A stretch of DNA of 64,000 bases, taken from Deroplatys truncata (Eukaryota; Arthropoda; Insecta; Mantodea; Mantidae). A model generated the notes under the pieces. The model saw nothing but the letters and a program-made list of their open reading frames with translations, was not told where the DNA came from and made no database searches. Position numbers and translations under genes: made by a program. This document shows positions 11,959-22,509 of this stretch, piece by piece; position 1 is the first letter of the stretch; each line of letters opens with the position of its first letter. Where the stretch lies: NCBI GenBank assembly GCA_030765065.1, contig CM060990.1, positions 416,773,198-416,837,197 on the forward strand. Reading direction: 5' to 3'.

Positions 11959-13133
11959 CTATGTAAATACTTTATCGTGAATTATTAAATACAATGAGAT
12001 CTGTGCAGGAATATTTGCACTAGCTTGAATTTCTATTCTGATGTTAACAGCACTATTTACAACCTCCTCTGGTTGATGTGAGCAATCTATAAGAAATATA
12101 GGAGCAAATTTATGAAAATCTTTTCTCTTCAATAAAGGATAATTCTCTTTTTGATAATAAGAGTTTTTAAACTTTGAGTACATTTCATACAGTGATGCAA
12201 ATCTCGAGTTTCCAAAGCCCAAATTCATGTCATGATAGGGATAACATTCACTATTAAGATAAAGTCTCAAATTAGTTATGTTACAATGATCAAAAATGGA
12301 ACCGTCTTTAGATGCATTACTCGATCTTAAAGTCTGAGCACCCAAAATGACAAATCTCGCTTCTCCATTTTTGATGTGGTGGCGATATTCCAGGTGAATG
12401 GTTTAGTTTGCGGCACAACAGGTTGAGTATGCAGATCCATGGTCCTAAATGGGAGATACAGAGACTTGTCCGACTTGACAATCTTGAGAATTTCAACCTT
12501 TTCAACATCAGAAACTCGAATCACTGGCATTTTCCACTCGATTCGTGCAAGTTTAACGTTTGCACTCTCTTCACCCCCAGGTGCTTTAATACAGTTTTTA
12601 GAGTCCTTGGATCGTATCAACACCAACTCAATCTTGCTATTGAGTATGAGTTCCATGTGGTCGTCAGCAAATCCCAGAAGCATCGAAAGCGGTACTATAG
12701 CGTTGAAGGCTAAATTTGCTGTATTCGCAATGTCCATGTCTTCTCCAGGATAGCACCAACCAGCATTCAGCAGACGACCAGATTCCATGGGGTTGTGAGC
12801 AGCATAGTTGCGTAAAGTTGATGCAATCCCGGGGTTCCTGGTTTGATCAATAGTTGAGCCGCTCTTATCCAGTCGAATCTCCTCAAACATGAATGCAATA
12901 GCGTTATTGGTAAGCTTTGCAGTAGTAGCTGCTCCATTAGGTTTAGTAATACTCCCCTCGATGTATAGATAACTTCGATTATGTAAAGTATATAAATCCT
13001 CAGGTTGACAAGGGATTCTAATCTCGTCATTAGCGTCCAGAGCTGATGTATTATATGGTAAAAACACGTGTTCCTCTTCTTTAGTGACCTTGTCGTCGAA
13101 TCTAGGTGTCCCGGTAACATTGAAGATGTCCAT
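11959..13133 (-). pseudogene. Major capsid protein, double-jelly-roll type (frameshifted)
   Basis: This encodes the main shell protein of the Polinton virion. The frame runs from ATG at 13133 to about 12350, opening with 'MDIFNVTGTPRFDD' and carrying 'IPCQPEDLYTLHNRSYLYI' and 'IPLSMLLGFADDH'-type blocks typical of the insect Polinton double-jelly-roll family. A one-base shift near 12350 moves the reading to the frame that ends at 11959 with 'IRIEIQASANIPAQISLY'. The final TAG replaces the Tyr codon present in P2, where about twelve more residues follow. Total length, about 400 codons, matches P2 (42148-43359). It is the last gene of the minus-strand virion cluster, converging with the Cys-repeat gene. 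Confidence 0.85.
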
Positions 13134-13135
13134 GA

Positions 13136-13285
13136 TTATAGGATTCTGAAGCCCAATACCTGGAGGAACTGCCGATTGCGTGATGTTAACCCGCTGGGTG
13201 TCAAGGACAGAGTATGATGTGATCGTCGCATCACTCCATTATTATATCCTCGACGTCGCTGACTTCTTCTAAAATCTATTGGCAT
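13136..13285 (-). CDS. Small basic conserved protein between penton and capsid genes (49 aa)
   Basis: An uninterrupted 49-codon frame starts at ATG 13285, overlaps the end of the minor capsid gene in another frame, and stops two bases before the capsid ATG at 13133. It is very basic ('FRRSQRRRGY') and ends 'NRQFLQVLGFRIL'. P2 has a frame in the same place (42005-42148) with the same basic start and the related ending 'NRKFLEGLGYRTL'. Conservation of position and both ends supports a real gene. The function is unknown; a DNA-binding or capsid-cement role would be a guess. Confidence 0.6.
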   Translation of the reverse strand: MPIDFRRSQRRRGYNNGVMRRSHHTLSLTPSGLTSRNRQFLQVLGFRIL

Positions 13286-13977
13286 TGCAACGGATGTGAA
13301 GCCTTATGCTTATATCTTTGTTTCTAAAGTCAATGATATTACCGTTCTGGTCCCACTACACGAAGACTAATTTTCTCTATAGCATTGGTGTTTATGATTG
13401 GAAGGTATATTGGATTTGACGGATCCTGAGAAATATGATACCCAAGTGGAACAGAAGGGAAAAACTCGCAGATCGAGTGTCAACTTTTACCATCGATGAA
13501 AGAGTGTGTTACAATACTGCACTCGATTCTTATGATGCTCACCTTAAATATATTCACCAGGAAATCAGATTCAGATAGTGATTAGCTGGAATAACTTTGC
13601 CACTGAAGCCCAATAGCGATCCTATAGAACAATCATTGAAAAAATCAACAGTGAAAGGACATTTAATTTCAGCTTTCATTGTGTTATTATTAATTCTAAT
13701 AAAGAAGACATTCTCATCCACCCCTAGCTTATCTCTAATGTATTCATTAATATCAGAAATCTCATAAGTTCCATCAGGTATATTAATGACCTTAATTTCA
13801 TCATCGTGGATGTAATGAAATTGATTATTACTCCGATCAATATTGGGAATGGAATAGAAGGTTTCAACATTCAACAGAGCAATCTCATAATGACCTTTTG
13901 GATCTAAGTGAAGAGAGGGGATTCAGGTATGTAGTAAGAACAGGCTCGTTGCCACTGACAGCAATAGTGTAACTCAT
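13269..13977 (-). pseudogene. Minor capsid (penton-like) protein, frameshifted
   Basis: The start is ATG 13977, which overlaps the protease stop as TAATG. The N-terminus 'MSYTIAVSGNEPVLTTYLNP' matches that of the intact P2 protein (41311-42021). A one-base shift near 13915 passes to the frame 13554-13874 ('YEIALLNVETFYSIPN', 'SIGSLLGFSGKVIP'), and further shifts lead to the C-terminal part, which ends by overlapping the small basic ORF. Its place, between protease and major capsid genes, and its length (about 235 codons) are those of the single-jelly-roll penton-like protein of Polintons. Confidence 0.75.
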
Positions 13978-14326
13978 TACGGTAGAAATTGCAAGCACAA
14001 GTGCCCGCAGATGACTGAGCTGAAACTCTGAAACCTCTTAGTGTTATACAGAACCTTAAGACTCTGAGGTACCTTTCTATCTCTTTTGGAGGCTTCAAGT
14101 TTCCAAAGCTATCGAAATAAAATGACATGTTGCCATCCTTCTTTATAGCAACCCAATCATTGCCCTCATTCTCTGAAGTATCGAGATTAACAATAATTCT
14201 CTCTCTGTAACGGGGTCTTGAGGGTAGCTGATCGATCATGTATACACCTCTAAAATGAGGAATCTTTAAACGCCTGGCATACAAGTTGAGATCTATGTTA
14301 CTAAGTGCTTTTTCCGGGACAAGCAT
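13977..14326 (-). pseudogene. Adenain-like cysteine protease, broken and lacking the catalytic His
   Basis: This is the virion maturation protease, which would cleave capsid precursors. From ATG 14326 the frame shows 'LKIPHFRGVYMID', 'NEGNDWVAIKKDG' and 'FYFDSFGNLKPPKEIERYL', the order found in adenain-type proteases. In P2 the second motif is THWVA; here the catalytic His position is Asp (NDWVA). A one-base shift near 14080 moves the C-terminal part to a frame reading 'SSVICGHLCLQFLP', which has the active-site Cys and the usual CGHLCLxFL ending, stopping at TAATG shared with the minor capsid gene. The start overlaps the end of the PLA2 gene by about 34 bases. Confidence 0.8.
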
Positions 14327-14937
14327 AGTCCTCTGTCGGAGTTTTTTGAATTCCCTTTCTTGCTCTGTCTCCTCTTTCTTTCGGTGTTCCTCGCCTTATT
14401 CTTGTTTTTCACTCGTAGGCCTTTCCCTTTTGCTCCAATTTCTTTGTTTTGTCCCATCATTTCAGCAAGTTGTTCATCTGCAGCCTTTTTCTTATTTACT
14501 GCGGAGGCAATTTGCGCTGCGCCTCCAACGGCGGCTCCTGGGGCTGCAATAATTGGTATGAGCGGTAGAAATCCTGCTCGTTTCTTCTTTCTGGATCCGG
14601 TATCAACAGCTACCTTCCCCTTCATAATTGTTGTTACTAGTCGCGCTGCCAACTTTTCACCTAATATAGCATCAGATGATTGCACTCTTTTGCACGCCAT
14701 TTCAGCCAAGATTTTGTCGGCAACGTTTCTCGAAGCAGAGTCCTTATACTGAGCGTAGGCAATGTCGTGAAGTTTCCACGCTTCTTCTAACGGGTTGATT
14801 CCAGAGTCTCCTCTCCTTAATCCTATTTCTAGCTTTGTCCCAGGTCCGCAGTATCTGTAACCAGGCAAATGTGCTTCAAATGGTAGCAGGTTAATGAAAG
14901 AGTTAATTAAACGGAACCTCTTGCGAACTTTTAGCAC
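14293..14937 (-). CDS. PLA2-domain minor virion protein with hydrophobic/basic tail
   Basis: The N-terminal third holds a phospholipase A2 core: 'GYRYCGPGTKL' (calcium-binding loop) followed about 30 residues later by 'WKLHDIAYA' (His-Asp catalytic pair). This combination is known from the VP1 unique region of parvoviruses, where it breaches the endosome during entry. A basic linker, a hydrophobic segment ('GFLPLIPIIAAPGAAVGGAA') and a Lys/Arg-rich tail follow, recalling adenovirus-type core/membrane-active proteins. The frame is open for about 214 codons. The start is uncertain: the nearest ATG (14941) is in another frame, so a small indel near the 5' end is likely. It faces the ATPase gene across a shared promoter. 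Confidence 0.75.
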   Translation of the reverse strand: MLKVRKRFRLINSFINLLPFEAHLPGYRYCGPGTKLEIGLRRGDSGINPLEEAWKLHDIAYAQYKDSASRNVADKILAEMACKRVQSSDAILGEKLAARLVTTIMKGKVAVDTGSRKKKRAGFLPLIPIIAAPGAAVGGAAQIASAVNKKKAADEQLAEMMGQNKEIGAKGKGLRVKNKNKARNTERKRRQSKKGNSKNSDRGLCLSRKKHLVT

Positions 14938-15049
14938 TCATTGTATACTAATTGATTTTATTGCCGCATAGTTCTTTTATACTCTGTCATTGCTTGCATT
15001 CATTGGCATATATACATTAAGGGTGATTTATTTTATTTTAGTTGTTACA
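14938..15049. promoter_or_regulatory. Two-way promoter between PLA2 and ATPase genes (P1)
   Basis: A 112-base gap separates divergent genes. A minus-facing TATAAAAG (14981-14974) lies about 40 bases from the PLA2 start, and a plus-facing TATATA (15009-15014) lies about 40 bases from the ATPase ATG at 15050. P2 has the same arrangement at 40118-40234. Confidence 0.6.
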
Positions 15050-15765
15050 ATGGAGTTGGTGAAGAAAGATTGCTCGCTGCCTATCCAGCTGCTAGACTTT
15101 GAAAGTTGCTTTAGACGCGATCGTCAGGGGAAGCTGTTTCCAGCAATGTTAGAGCGCAAATTCTAGGTAGCTCCAGTGCTGGAAAAACAAATGTATTACT
15201 CAATGTGATACTTCACGAGAATGGGCTACGCTTTGAATATGTATACATATATTCAAAGTCGGTGTACCAACCAAAGTATCAATATCTCGTTAAGCTGCTT
15301 GAAAACATTGAGGAAATAGGTGTGTATGCTCATGAAGACGGTGAAACCGTCTTGCACCCATCAGAAATTAAAGAAAATTCAATCTTTATATTTGATGATG
15401 TCATCACTGAACAGAAAGACAAGATTGCCTCCTTTTACAGTATGGGCAGACATCAAAATGTGGATTCTATATATCTAGCACAATCCTATGCCAAAGACCC
15501 GAAGCATTTATTTCGAGATAATGCGAACATGATCATACTCTTCAGACAAGATAATTTAAATTTGAAGCATATAGATGAAGATTACGTAAACAGAGATATG
15601 TCGTATACGGAGTTTAAAGATTTGTGCAAAGGTGTCTGGGAGAGCTCTACAGAAGGAAGACGCTTTATGGTAATACTTACCGAATTTCCGATGAATGACG
15701 GTCGATATAGATGTGGATTCGATGTATATATTAAAGTTGTTAATAAAGAAATTGCTCATTCATAG
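15050..15765 (+). pseudogene. FtsK/HerA-type packaging ATPase, one frameshift
   Basis: This is the motor expected to pump element DNA into capsids. ATG 15050 opens 'MELVKKDCSLPIQLLDFES'. Walker A is 'LGSSSAGKTNVL', Walker B 'IFIFDDVI', and the sensor region 'IYLAQSYAKDPKHLFRDN' with 'IILFRQDNLNLKHI' follows, all typical of Polinton A32-like ATPases. A single base is missing near 15142 relative to P2, splitting the first 30 codons from the rest. The remaining frame is open to 15765 and ends with the conserved 'GRYRCGFDVYI' region. The fibre gene starts six bases after the stop, the same spacing as in P2. Confidence 0.88.
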
Positions 15766-15771
15766 TTCATC

Positions 15772-16857
15772 ATGAGTATTGACAGGTTTGGATCACAGAG
15801 GACTGCGCCAGTGGAAAGATCGCTACATCAATTCATCATAAACAGAGATGGAAAAGGAAATTACCAATTCAGGAACAAGAGACTGTGCATTGTTCAGGAT
15901 CCTGAGGAGGAGGACGACGCAAGCACTAAACGCTACGTGGATACGCTTACGTCTTCTACTGAAAATCGAATGCAGGAGTTCACAGAAAAAACGACATATC
16001 AGCACATGGGCGAACTTCAAACTACGCTTGGGGATCACATCCAGAAGTCGCTAAACGTGCAACATGATGTTCTAATGGAATATCTGAATAAAAATACCCT
16101 TAAACGCGACGAAGGAAACAACATTATCCTGGATGCTATAAGACTGAAGATAATGCTGCCACCTCAAGAGGATCATGACGTGTCAAATAAATAGCATGTA
16201 TTAGAATATATAAGTGTAAGAACACCGCCGCTCGATTCACACGGCAACGTTTCGTTTCTTAAAATAAGACTAATAGAACTAGCATATCCTGTCGATGACA
16301 GTGATGGAGAAACAAAAAAGCTTGTTTAAGTTCACGTGGGAAGGAAATAAAATGAAATACAAGATTTAAACAGCAGACTTGGTGCAATAAGTACCGCTGT
16401 TACAGAAACAGTGGGAAAACGCATGGAAACTATAGTGAACCGTCGGAAATCAATGGTTAAGCATCAGACAACTACAAGAGATAATATCAATACCCTTAAA
16501 ACACAAATGAGAGTCATAAATTCATTAGTAGAGCAAGTGAGAGGGGAGCATGTAATTACACTGCAGTCGTTGCCTTTCAGAGGGAAATCACAGAGGTACA
16601 TATTAACAATAGGTCTTGAGTACTACAAATCAAGCGTAAGCGAAGAGATAATTTCTTGCTATATGACGTCACCAACAGCTCCTACTGTAAGGCCTGATAC
16701 ATTAATTGAAATAAATAACAAGTTGGTTAGAGCTCTGCCTGCACCAATTGCAAATGGTGATAGACTAAGCTTCACTGCTCCTGCAAATCGTGTAAGGGAC
16801 GGCCATTTTGTAAATATTGAGCAGAAAATCTCTTATAAACTGAAGTCTGTTAAATAA
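15772..16857 (+). pseudogene. Phage-fibre-like coiled-coil protein with C-terminal domain, decayed
   Basis: The N-terminus 'MSIDRFGSQRTAP' is followed by three modules of the kind seen in tail fibres (pattern N-K-R-L-x-x-V-x-D-P-x(5)-D-A-x-x-K-x-Y-V-D). The first reads 'NKRLCIVQDPEEEDDASTKR'; the second, near 16140-16200, is cut by a TAG at 16192-16194; the third lies near 16235-16330 in another frame. Long heptad-like helices come next (to about 16540). A beta-rich C-terminal domain of about 110 residues (16530-16857; 'SLPFRGKSQRYILTIGLEYY') has no counterpart in P2. A receptor-binding trimeric fibre is the natural inference from module type, coiled coil and head-like end. Confidence 0.6.
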
Positions 16858-16904
16858 ATAGGGTATATATTAATGCAAAACTCTAACTTCAGTGTCATTT
16901 CAAG

Positions 16905-18572
16905 ATGGACAGCGAGTGCATACGACTTAAAGAATCTGTAGCCCTGCACACAAAGGCTATAAGAGAAAAGTTACATTCTCTTAAAGGTCAGAAATTTGAA
17001 ACCCAGAGATGGATGAGTGAAGCTCTTCAACCATTGACAGATCCGCTTCAAAATATACTTAAAATACAGAAAAAGAATACTACAAACAAGGAGGAATCAC
17101 CGAAAAACGTGAAAGTTTAGAAACTCTACAACTACCTTAATAAAGTTCAAAATAAGGACAAAATGAAATCGATTCATCGTATGGAGTACGATATGAGGAT
17201 GGGAACTACATGTTAGGGAACAAGATTATTGATTTCATCAATAACAACGTTCGAATAGGGGACGAAACGTATGAAACCACGCCTGGATTGAAGGAGCTCA
17301 TCTTCAAGAGTATACCCGAAATGCATGCATACACTGAAGATGACCTTGAAACATACAGTAAAATACTTAAAGCAAAACGTGTTCATCGAAGAAACTTCAG
17401 TAAGCATGGGCACCTGAAATCGGGTAATTCGTACAAGTATGAAAGCGTTATACGTCCTCTAGTAACGAAACACAAGGGATTAGGACTACAGTGGAAAGAA
17501 CATCGCCCTAATACGAGGCAAGACTACATCTACTGGACCGACCCTGGATCGCGTTAGGCTACTTGTGGCATCCAGAGACGCCAGCAATAACAATCATACT
17601 CAAGAAATTGAACAGATTATTCCAGAACTTAAAAGCGGCAAAGGTTATAGCATGACATCAGTGAAGCAAAATGTAGCAAACGAGTTCCATGCTCCAGCCC
17701 GGAGGAACGTCATGCGTCGAAAGATTATTAGCAAGGGACTCCATGACTTGGTACAGATCGACTTGGCGGAGATGATACCTCATGCAAAAATCAATACGAA
17801 TTTCAAGTACATCACCATTGCAATCAACTTCTACTCTAAAATCGCATATGCGAGACCGCTAAAGGACAAGACAGGACTTAAAATTGCAGAGGGTATGGAA
17901 GATATACTGTAAGAAATGGTAACCCCACCCAAGAACGTACAGAGTGATAATGGAAAAGAATTTTATAATAAATATTTTAAAAATTTAATGACAAAATATA
18001 ACATCAATCACTACAGTACCTATACACATGTGAAGGCAGCTGCTGTTGAACGGTTAATAAGAACCTTAAAGAATATGATGTATCGTGAGTTTCTAGCCAA
18101 AGGATCATACAAGTGGCTAGATCTTTTACCTCAGATCATTGCAAGATATAACAACACATACCACTCCACTATTCGAATGAAGCCTATAGAGATGAAGAAC
18201 AACGATCTTCTTCTGACTGTATATAATTACACTCAAGCTCGAAGAGAGAATAGAGGTGCAAGAAAGTTTAGTGATGATTATGTAAGGATATCGAAGGACA
18301 AGGGACATTTTGTAAAGGGCTTTGAAGCCAATTGGAGTGTTGAAATATTTCAAGTTGTTCGTGTGAATCACACCAATCCCGTTACATACATGCTAAACGG
18401 TAATGACGGTGAGGAAATAAAGGGGTCCTTTTATGGTCACGAACTGCGATCCACACTGTACCCTAACACATTTCTGGTAGGGAAAGTATTACGTAGGCAG
18501 GGAAATAGGATTCTTGTAAAGTGGTATGGATTCCCTAATACTCAATGGATTGACAGAAAGGATTTGTTGTAG
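16905..18572 (+). pseudogene. DUF8207-like/integrase/chromodomain fusion protein, decayed
   Basis: ATG 16905 opens a helical segment ('MDSECIRLKESVALHTKAI'). Then comes a domain I recall as DUF8207 in insect proteins ('YGVRYEDGNYMLGNK', 'TPGLKELIFK', 'YTEDDLETYSKIL'), and then a retroviral-type integrase core with catalytic Asp in 'VQIDLAEMIPH', Asp in 'VQSDNGKEFYN' and Glu in 'AAAVERLIRTLKN'. The end is an SH3-like part and a chromodomain-like segment ('ILVKWYGFPNTQWIDRKDLL'). A TAA at 17910 replaces a Gln codon of P2, and shifts near 17115 and 17560 break the N-terminal half. The N-terminal domain and integrase run in one frame across 17565-17912, so they are one gene. Integrase would make the 6-bp staggered insertion. 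Confidence 0.85.
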
Positions 18573-19129
18573 AAAAAATAATAATGAATATAAAGAGGCT
18601 TTCATTCCACAATAATGTATGTTTTTATTTCATGATATATAAAATAAAATTCATTATTTAAAACACAGTTTTACAATATTAATGCTTTTTGTGATCGCAG
18701 GGTTATATTTTTAGTTGCATTTTACATAAATAAAAATCAATGAATAAAGGGTTTAACTGAAAAATTCATGAAATTACACACACACACACATATATATATA
18801 TATACATTATTATTTGCATTTTATGATTAAACCCTGCATACATGCATACATACATACATGAATAGATAAACACATAATCACTAGGCTGCATTTTCCTTGC
18901 ATTTTATATAATTAAAAAATCAATAAGTTTATAAACAGAAAAGAGTTAAACAATTTGTAATGCTAAAAAATATACAATTATACATATACGTATATTTATA
19001 TGTACATTCAAGGTCTGTCATATATAAACACACAGAAAGTAAACATTTTTAATAAATTTACACAACTAAAGAACTACATCGCTAAAAATTACATAAATAC
19101 ATTTAAATATGCATATATACATATAAGGG
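18573..19129. other. AT-rich convergent intergenic region of P1
   Basis: About 560 bases separate the 3' ends of the integrase and PolB genes. The stretch is strongly AT-rich with several AATAAA-type poly(A) signals on both strands, a (CA)n(TA)n tract (about 18775-18806) and two loosely repeated 'TTGCATTTTAYATAA' blocks. No gene is seen; shared transcription termination is the likely role. Confidence 0.6.
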
Positions 19130-22100
19130 TCAGTCATATGCAGACAATAGTGGCCCCAGGCAATTGTCTGGTCTGAGCCTTCAATAAGTTTTCTTTTATC
19201 GTCTCTACCACAGAGAGCGACCTTATTCATTTCTATGGTCGAGTCTTTATGTTTTAAGTTTCGAAATGTGATGTTTTTGTTAAATTTTTTCTAATGTGGT
19301 TTAGACCGCCGAAATAGTGCTCAAAATTTATGTTCCGCATGCCGGTCTTATTGATGCCCTTTGCTTTCATCACAGTTTGGTCCTCGTGCCTGTATGCATA
19401 TAATTTGGACCTTAACCCAACATATTCCATCATAGGGATTCCTGCAAGCTCATCTTTGAACAGGCCGATAAATTTCTTGTTTTGCGGTGCAATTCCGTAG
19501 CAGTTTTGTGTCACATAATTTGATGTGTTAAATTGTTCCTGGTTTTTCCTGATAAAATTACAGATGCCAGTTGAGGTTTTCAATATAAATGAATCCGTGT
19601 CCTTGTAGTTCAAAATTAAATCCTCTAGGCCTGGCTTCAATATACTATACTAAAAATTATACACTATATGTCTTGATATGTCAAGGATGGCTTCACCTAT
19701 ATAGATGGGTTTATTCACGTACACTTCCTCTCTGGCAAGTTTTATCCCTACAGGATTTTCAGCAAATAAAATGCTCCGAACGTAAGTTGGTTACGCTGTG
19801 AACTTCTTGCATTGCTTCCAACTTGTAACGATACGGAAGTCATTGTATTTGCGTACATTTTCAATAAATTTACCACATGCAGATTTGTTCATTTTCTTCA
19901 ATAAATTCTGACCAAATTTGGAAGTTTCCCTTGCACGTCTCTCTGAATTTATATTAATGTAGGTTTTCAGCCATTCTGACTGATCATATGCAACCACCCT
20001 ATGGATCTTCTTTAGCTTCATGCCTAAATCACTGCGCTGCTGGAGGTTTCTGTAGTGCAAGGTATACTTCTCTTTATTCTCGAGTGTTGCCAGCAGCTTC
20101 TTGTATTAACCTCCAGGTGCTATCTCACTTTTCGGGGAGAGAGAAAGGTTATTGTGCTCATCGTTTAGATGCTTAGGGCACTCAAGGTCGACTTCCAAAA
20201 CGTATCCAGTTGGGGAATCAGGGGAAACATTAAAGAAGTTTATCGCTGAAATTTCTTCTGGCAAAAGCCATCTCAGGTTCTTGTGTGGCATAGGGCTGGC
20301 CATAGAAGCTCCATATATATTATTGATACCGAGATAGGCCAAATATAAGCGCTTAGTTTTTGATCGTGTCCAGGAAGGTATTCATTGTTTGCTTTGTCAT
20401 GTCTCTTTGATACAGTGCACATTCCGCCCCTGATTCCTCCCTCAAATAATTTAATCATTTCCTCGTCATGAATGACGTCAAGCTTGACCTTGGTCACCTT
20501 GAGCATTGCATCAAATGCAAGTCCTGGCAGGGTATACTACCAGCATGGTTCCAAATTATATATCTCCAGAGAGAGGTCCCCAAACTTCTCGAATGCATCG
20601 GCCAACAAGAGCGTATCCGTTTTCAGATACAGGTCGTTGAATTTGCGCCAGATTACTTATGTTGAATGTATTCCAGACTTTGACAGCATGATTGTAGTCG
20701 TCTTGCGTTATGTCGTCGAATTTTTCTATTGAAAGCAGTGCTGTTTCCTGTAGTCTGGAAGGAGAGTCGACGTAACTGTAAGGGAATATTCCCTTAGATC
20801 TCACCAACTGCTGATTTTCGGGATCGGGATACTCAGAGTTCGTGATCTTGAACTTGTCGCTGCTCAGCATGCAGGCTACACTAGCTAGCTTATCGTCCAA
20901 GAACTTAAATCTATCTAGAAACCTGAAAAAGATAGTCCTGTACTTGTTGCTGAATGATATATATCTCTCTAAGGAAATTGAGTTAAACGAAATTGGATGA
21001 TCATCATATGCCAGGTGTTGCATCAGGAAATGGCTGTCATAATTGCTAAGGCAATGAAAAAAGATGGGTATAAAGTTGGATACCCGTCTATTTAAATTGC
21101 ATGCATTATGAGCAGCCCCCAGGAATACACCGGTCACATGACAGTGATCGCTTACCTTCAAGTCGTCTATCGCAAACTCCTTCTTGCATATGTGGCAAAA
21201 CGAGAATTACCGAAATCAGCCACGTCCTGAGCAGTCAAAATCATTTCCTCATTGCGGCTATATTGGTCAATGACCATATCGGCTATTAACCTAAGCTCAA
21301 TGAAGAAATCCTTGATTGCATCAGGACCTCTGAATAGCTTAAATCTCGACAATGAGTCGTCATGGCGACATACGAGCTTAAGAGATATAGATATAGCCTC
21401 GTGATGCTGGATAACCCGAGTCCAGCTCTGATTAGCCGACGGCTCGCGGGAATGAACTCTGGCTAACACGCTCTCAATATCGGCATACACAACAAAATTT
21501 ACAGGAGCACCCTTCGAGTAGGATGAGAACTCAATCACTTCACCCTGCTTAGGCATTTTGAGTACCTGGCACTGCATACACTTCAATTGATGCTTTTTAA
21601 AAGCACCTTCATTATTGAAGGTGCTTCAGGCAGGGCTCGCATACCCATTGTTTACCTTTATATTTATTGATTTGCATTGAAGTCAGCCTTGACATGTCCT
21701 TAATCAGACAGTAGAGAGATCTTCCATTTTGCTCAATTTGTAATAGGTTAACACTGAAGTTTTTCCTGCTGCTGTTTTGGTATAGAGGTATAAGTGAGCA
21801 CTCCCTTTCTAGTCCAAATACTGAAACTGATATTTCAGGTTTTGCTGTTCAAAGTCTGGAATATGGTGTAGACTTACAGGGAAACCTATCCCTCTGTAAT
21901 TGAAATCAGTAAATAACTTTTCTGCAGGGTAATTCCTCGTTTTATTAGCACTCAGGATCGCTGGATACTTTGCAGCGAGATAACACCATGCAAAACCGTA
22001 TTTGTCGTTGTTTTTTATGTTTAGCACAGCTCTCTTAGCCTTGATTGCATTGGGTAACTCCATGTATCGCGATGCGTTCAAGGGATCATAGAAACTAGTT

Positions 22101-22495
22101 GCAATAACAAGAGCCCTGACAGCGAGCAGAGATCTTGAGCTTGCACCTCCTTCGAAATTCGAGATGTTTTCTAGAATTTCATCGACCATAGAAGTGTGTA
22201 AGGCATCATAATTACTTAATTGAAGGCCCAGCTTTGCATTGCTACTGAAAAATATGGTTTCTGCATGCTCTTTTTCAGGAGATTGTATGAGGTACGTGAT
22301 TTCAATAGAGGTGTTTACTTTAAAACCAGAAGAGCTTCTCCCGAGTACAGAAACCATCTCTCCCAATATAATCCGCCTGCATTCCTGCAGAAATTGACCA
22401 GGGTTGCTATCTCTAAAAATTTTTCTATGCGGCTACTGAAAAGGCGTCCCTTGAATGCCGATTCAATAACCTTACACTCTAGCTGGGTATGACCA
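19130..22495 (-). pseudogene. Protein-primed-type DNA polymerase B of P1, multiply frameshifted
   Basis: The replicative polymerase reads in pieces on the minus strand. In order: an N-terminal region ('IESAFKGRLFSSRIEKFLEI'); 'FVVYADIESVLARV' (Exo I); an HNH-like zinc region ('CHICKKEF', 'DHCHVTGVFLGAAH'); 'HCLSNYDSHFLM' (Exo II area); 'GINNIYGASM' (motif A); 'SKFGQNLLKKMN' (motif B); 'NYKDTDSFIL' (motif C with catalytic aspartates); and the terminal 'DDKRKLIEGSDQTIAWGHY'. At least seven stops or shifts divide these, for example near 22395, 21800, 21165, 20510, 20100 and 19250. It lacks an ATG start of its own: the N-terminus is open back to the -1 frame of the upstream proline-rich gene. Confidence 0.88.
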
Positions 22496-22502
22496 ACCTT
22501 TA

Positions 22503-22509
22503 GTTTTTT
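22503..22509 (-). other. Candidate -1 ribosomal frameshift heptamer (A AAA AAC)
   Basis: On the minus strand the frame reads CCA AAA AAC TAA, so the heptamer A-AAA-AAC is in the correct register just before the stop. Slipping back one base leads into an open frame that runs without interruption into the conserved N-terminal region of PolB. I see no strong downstream stem-loop or pseudoknot. Confidence 0.4.
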
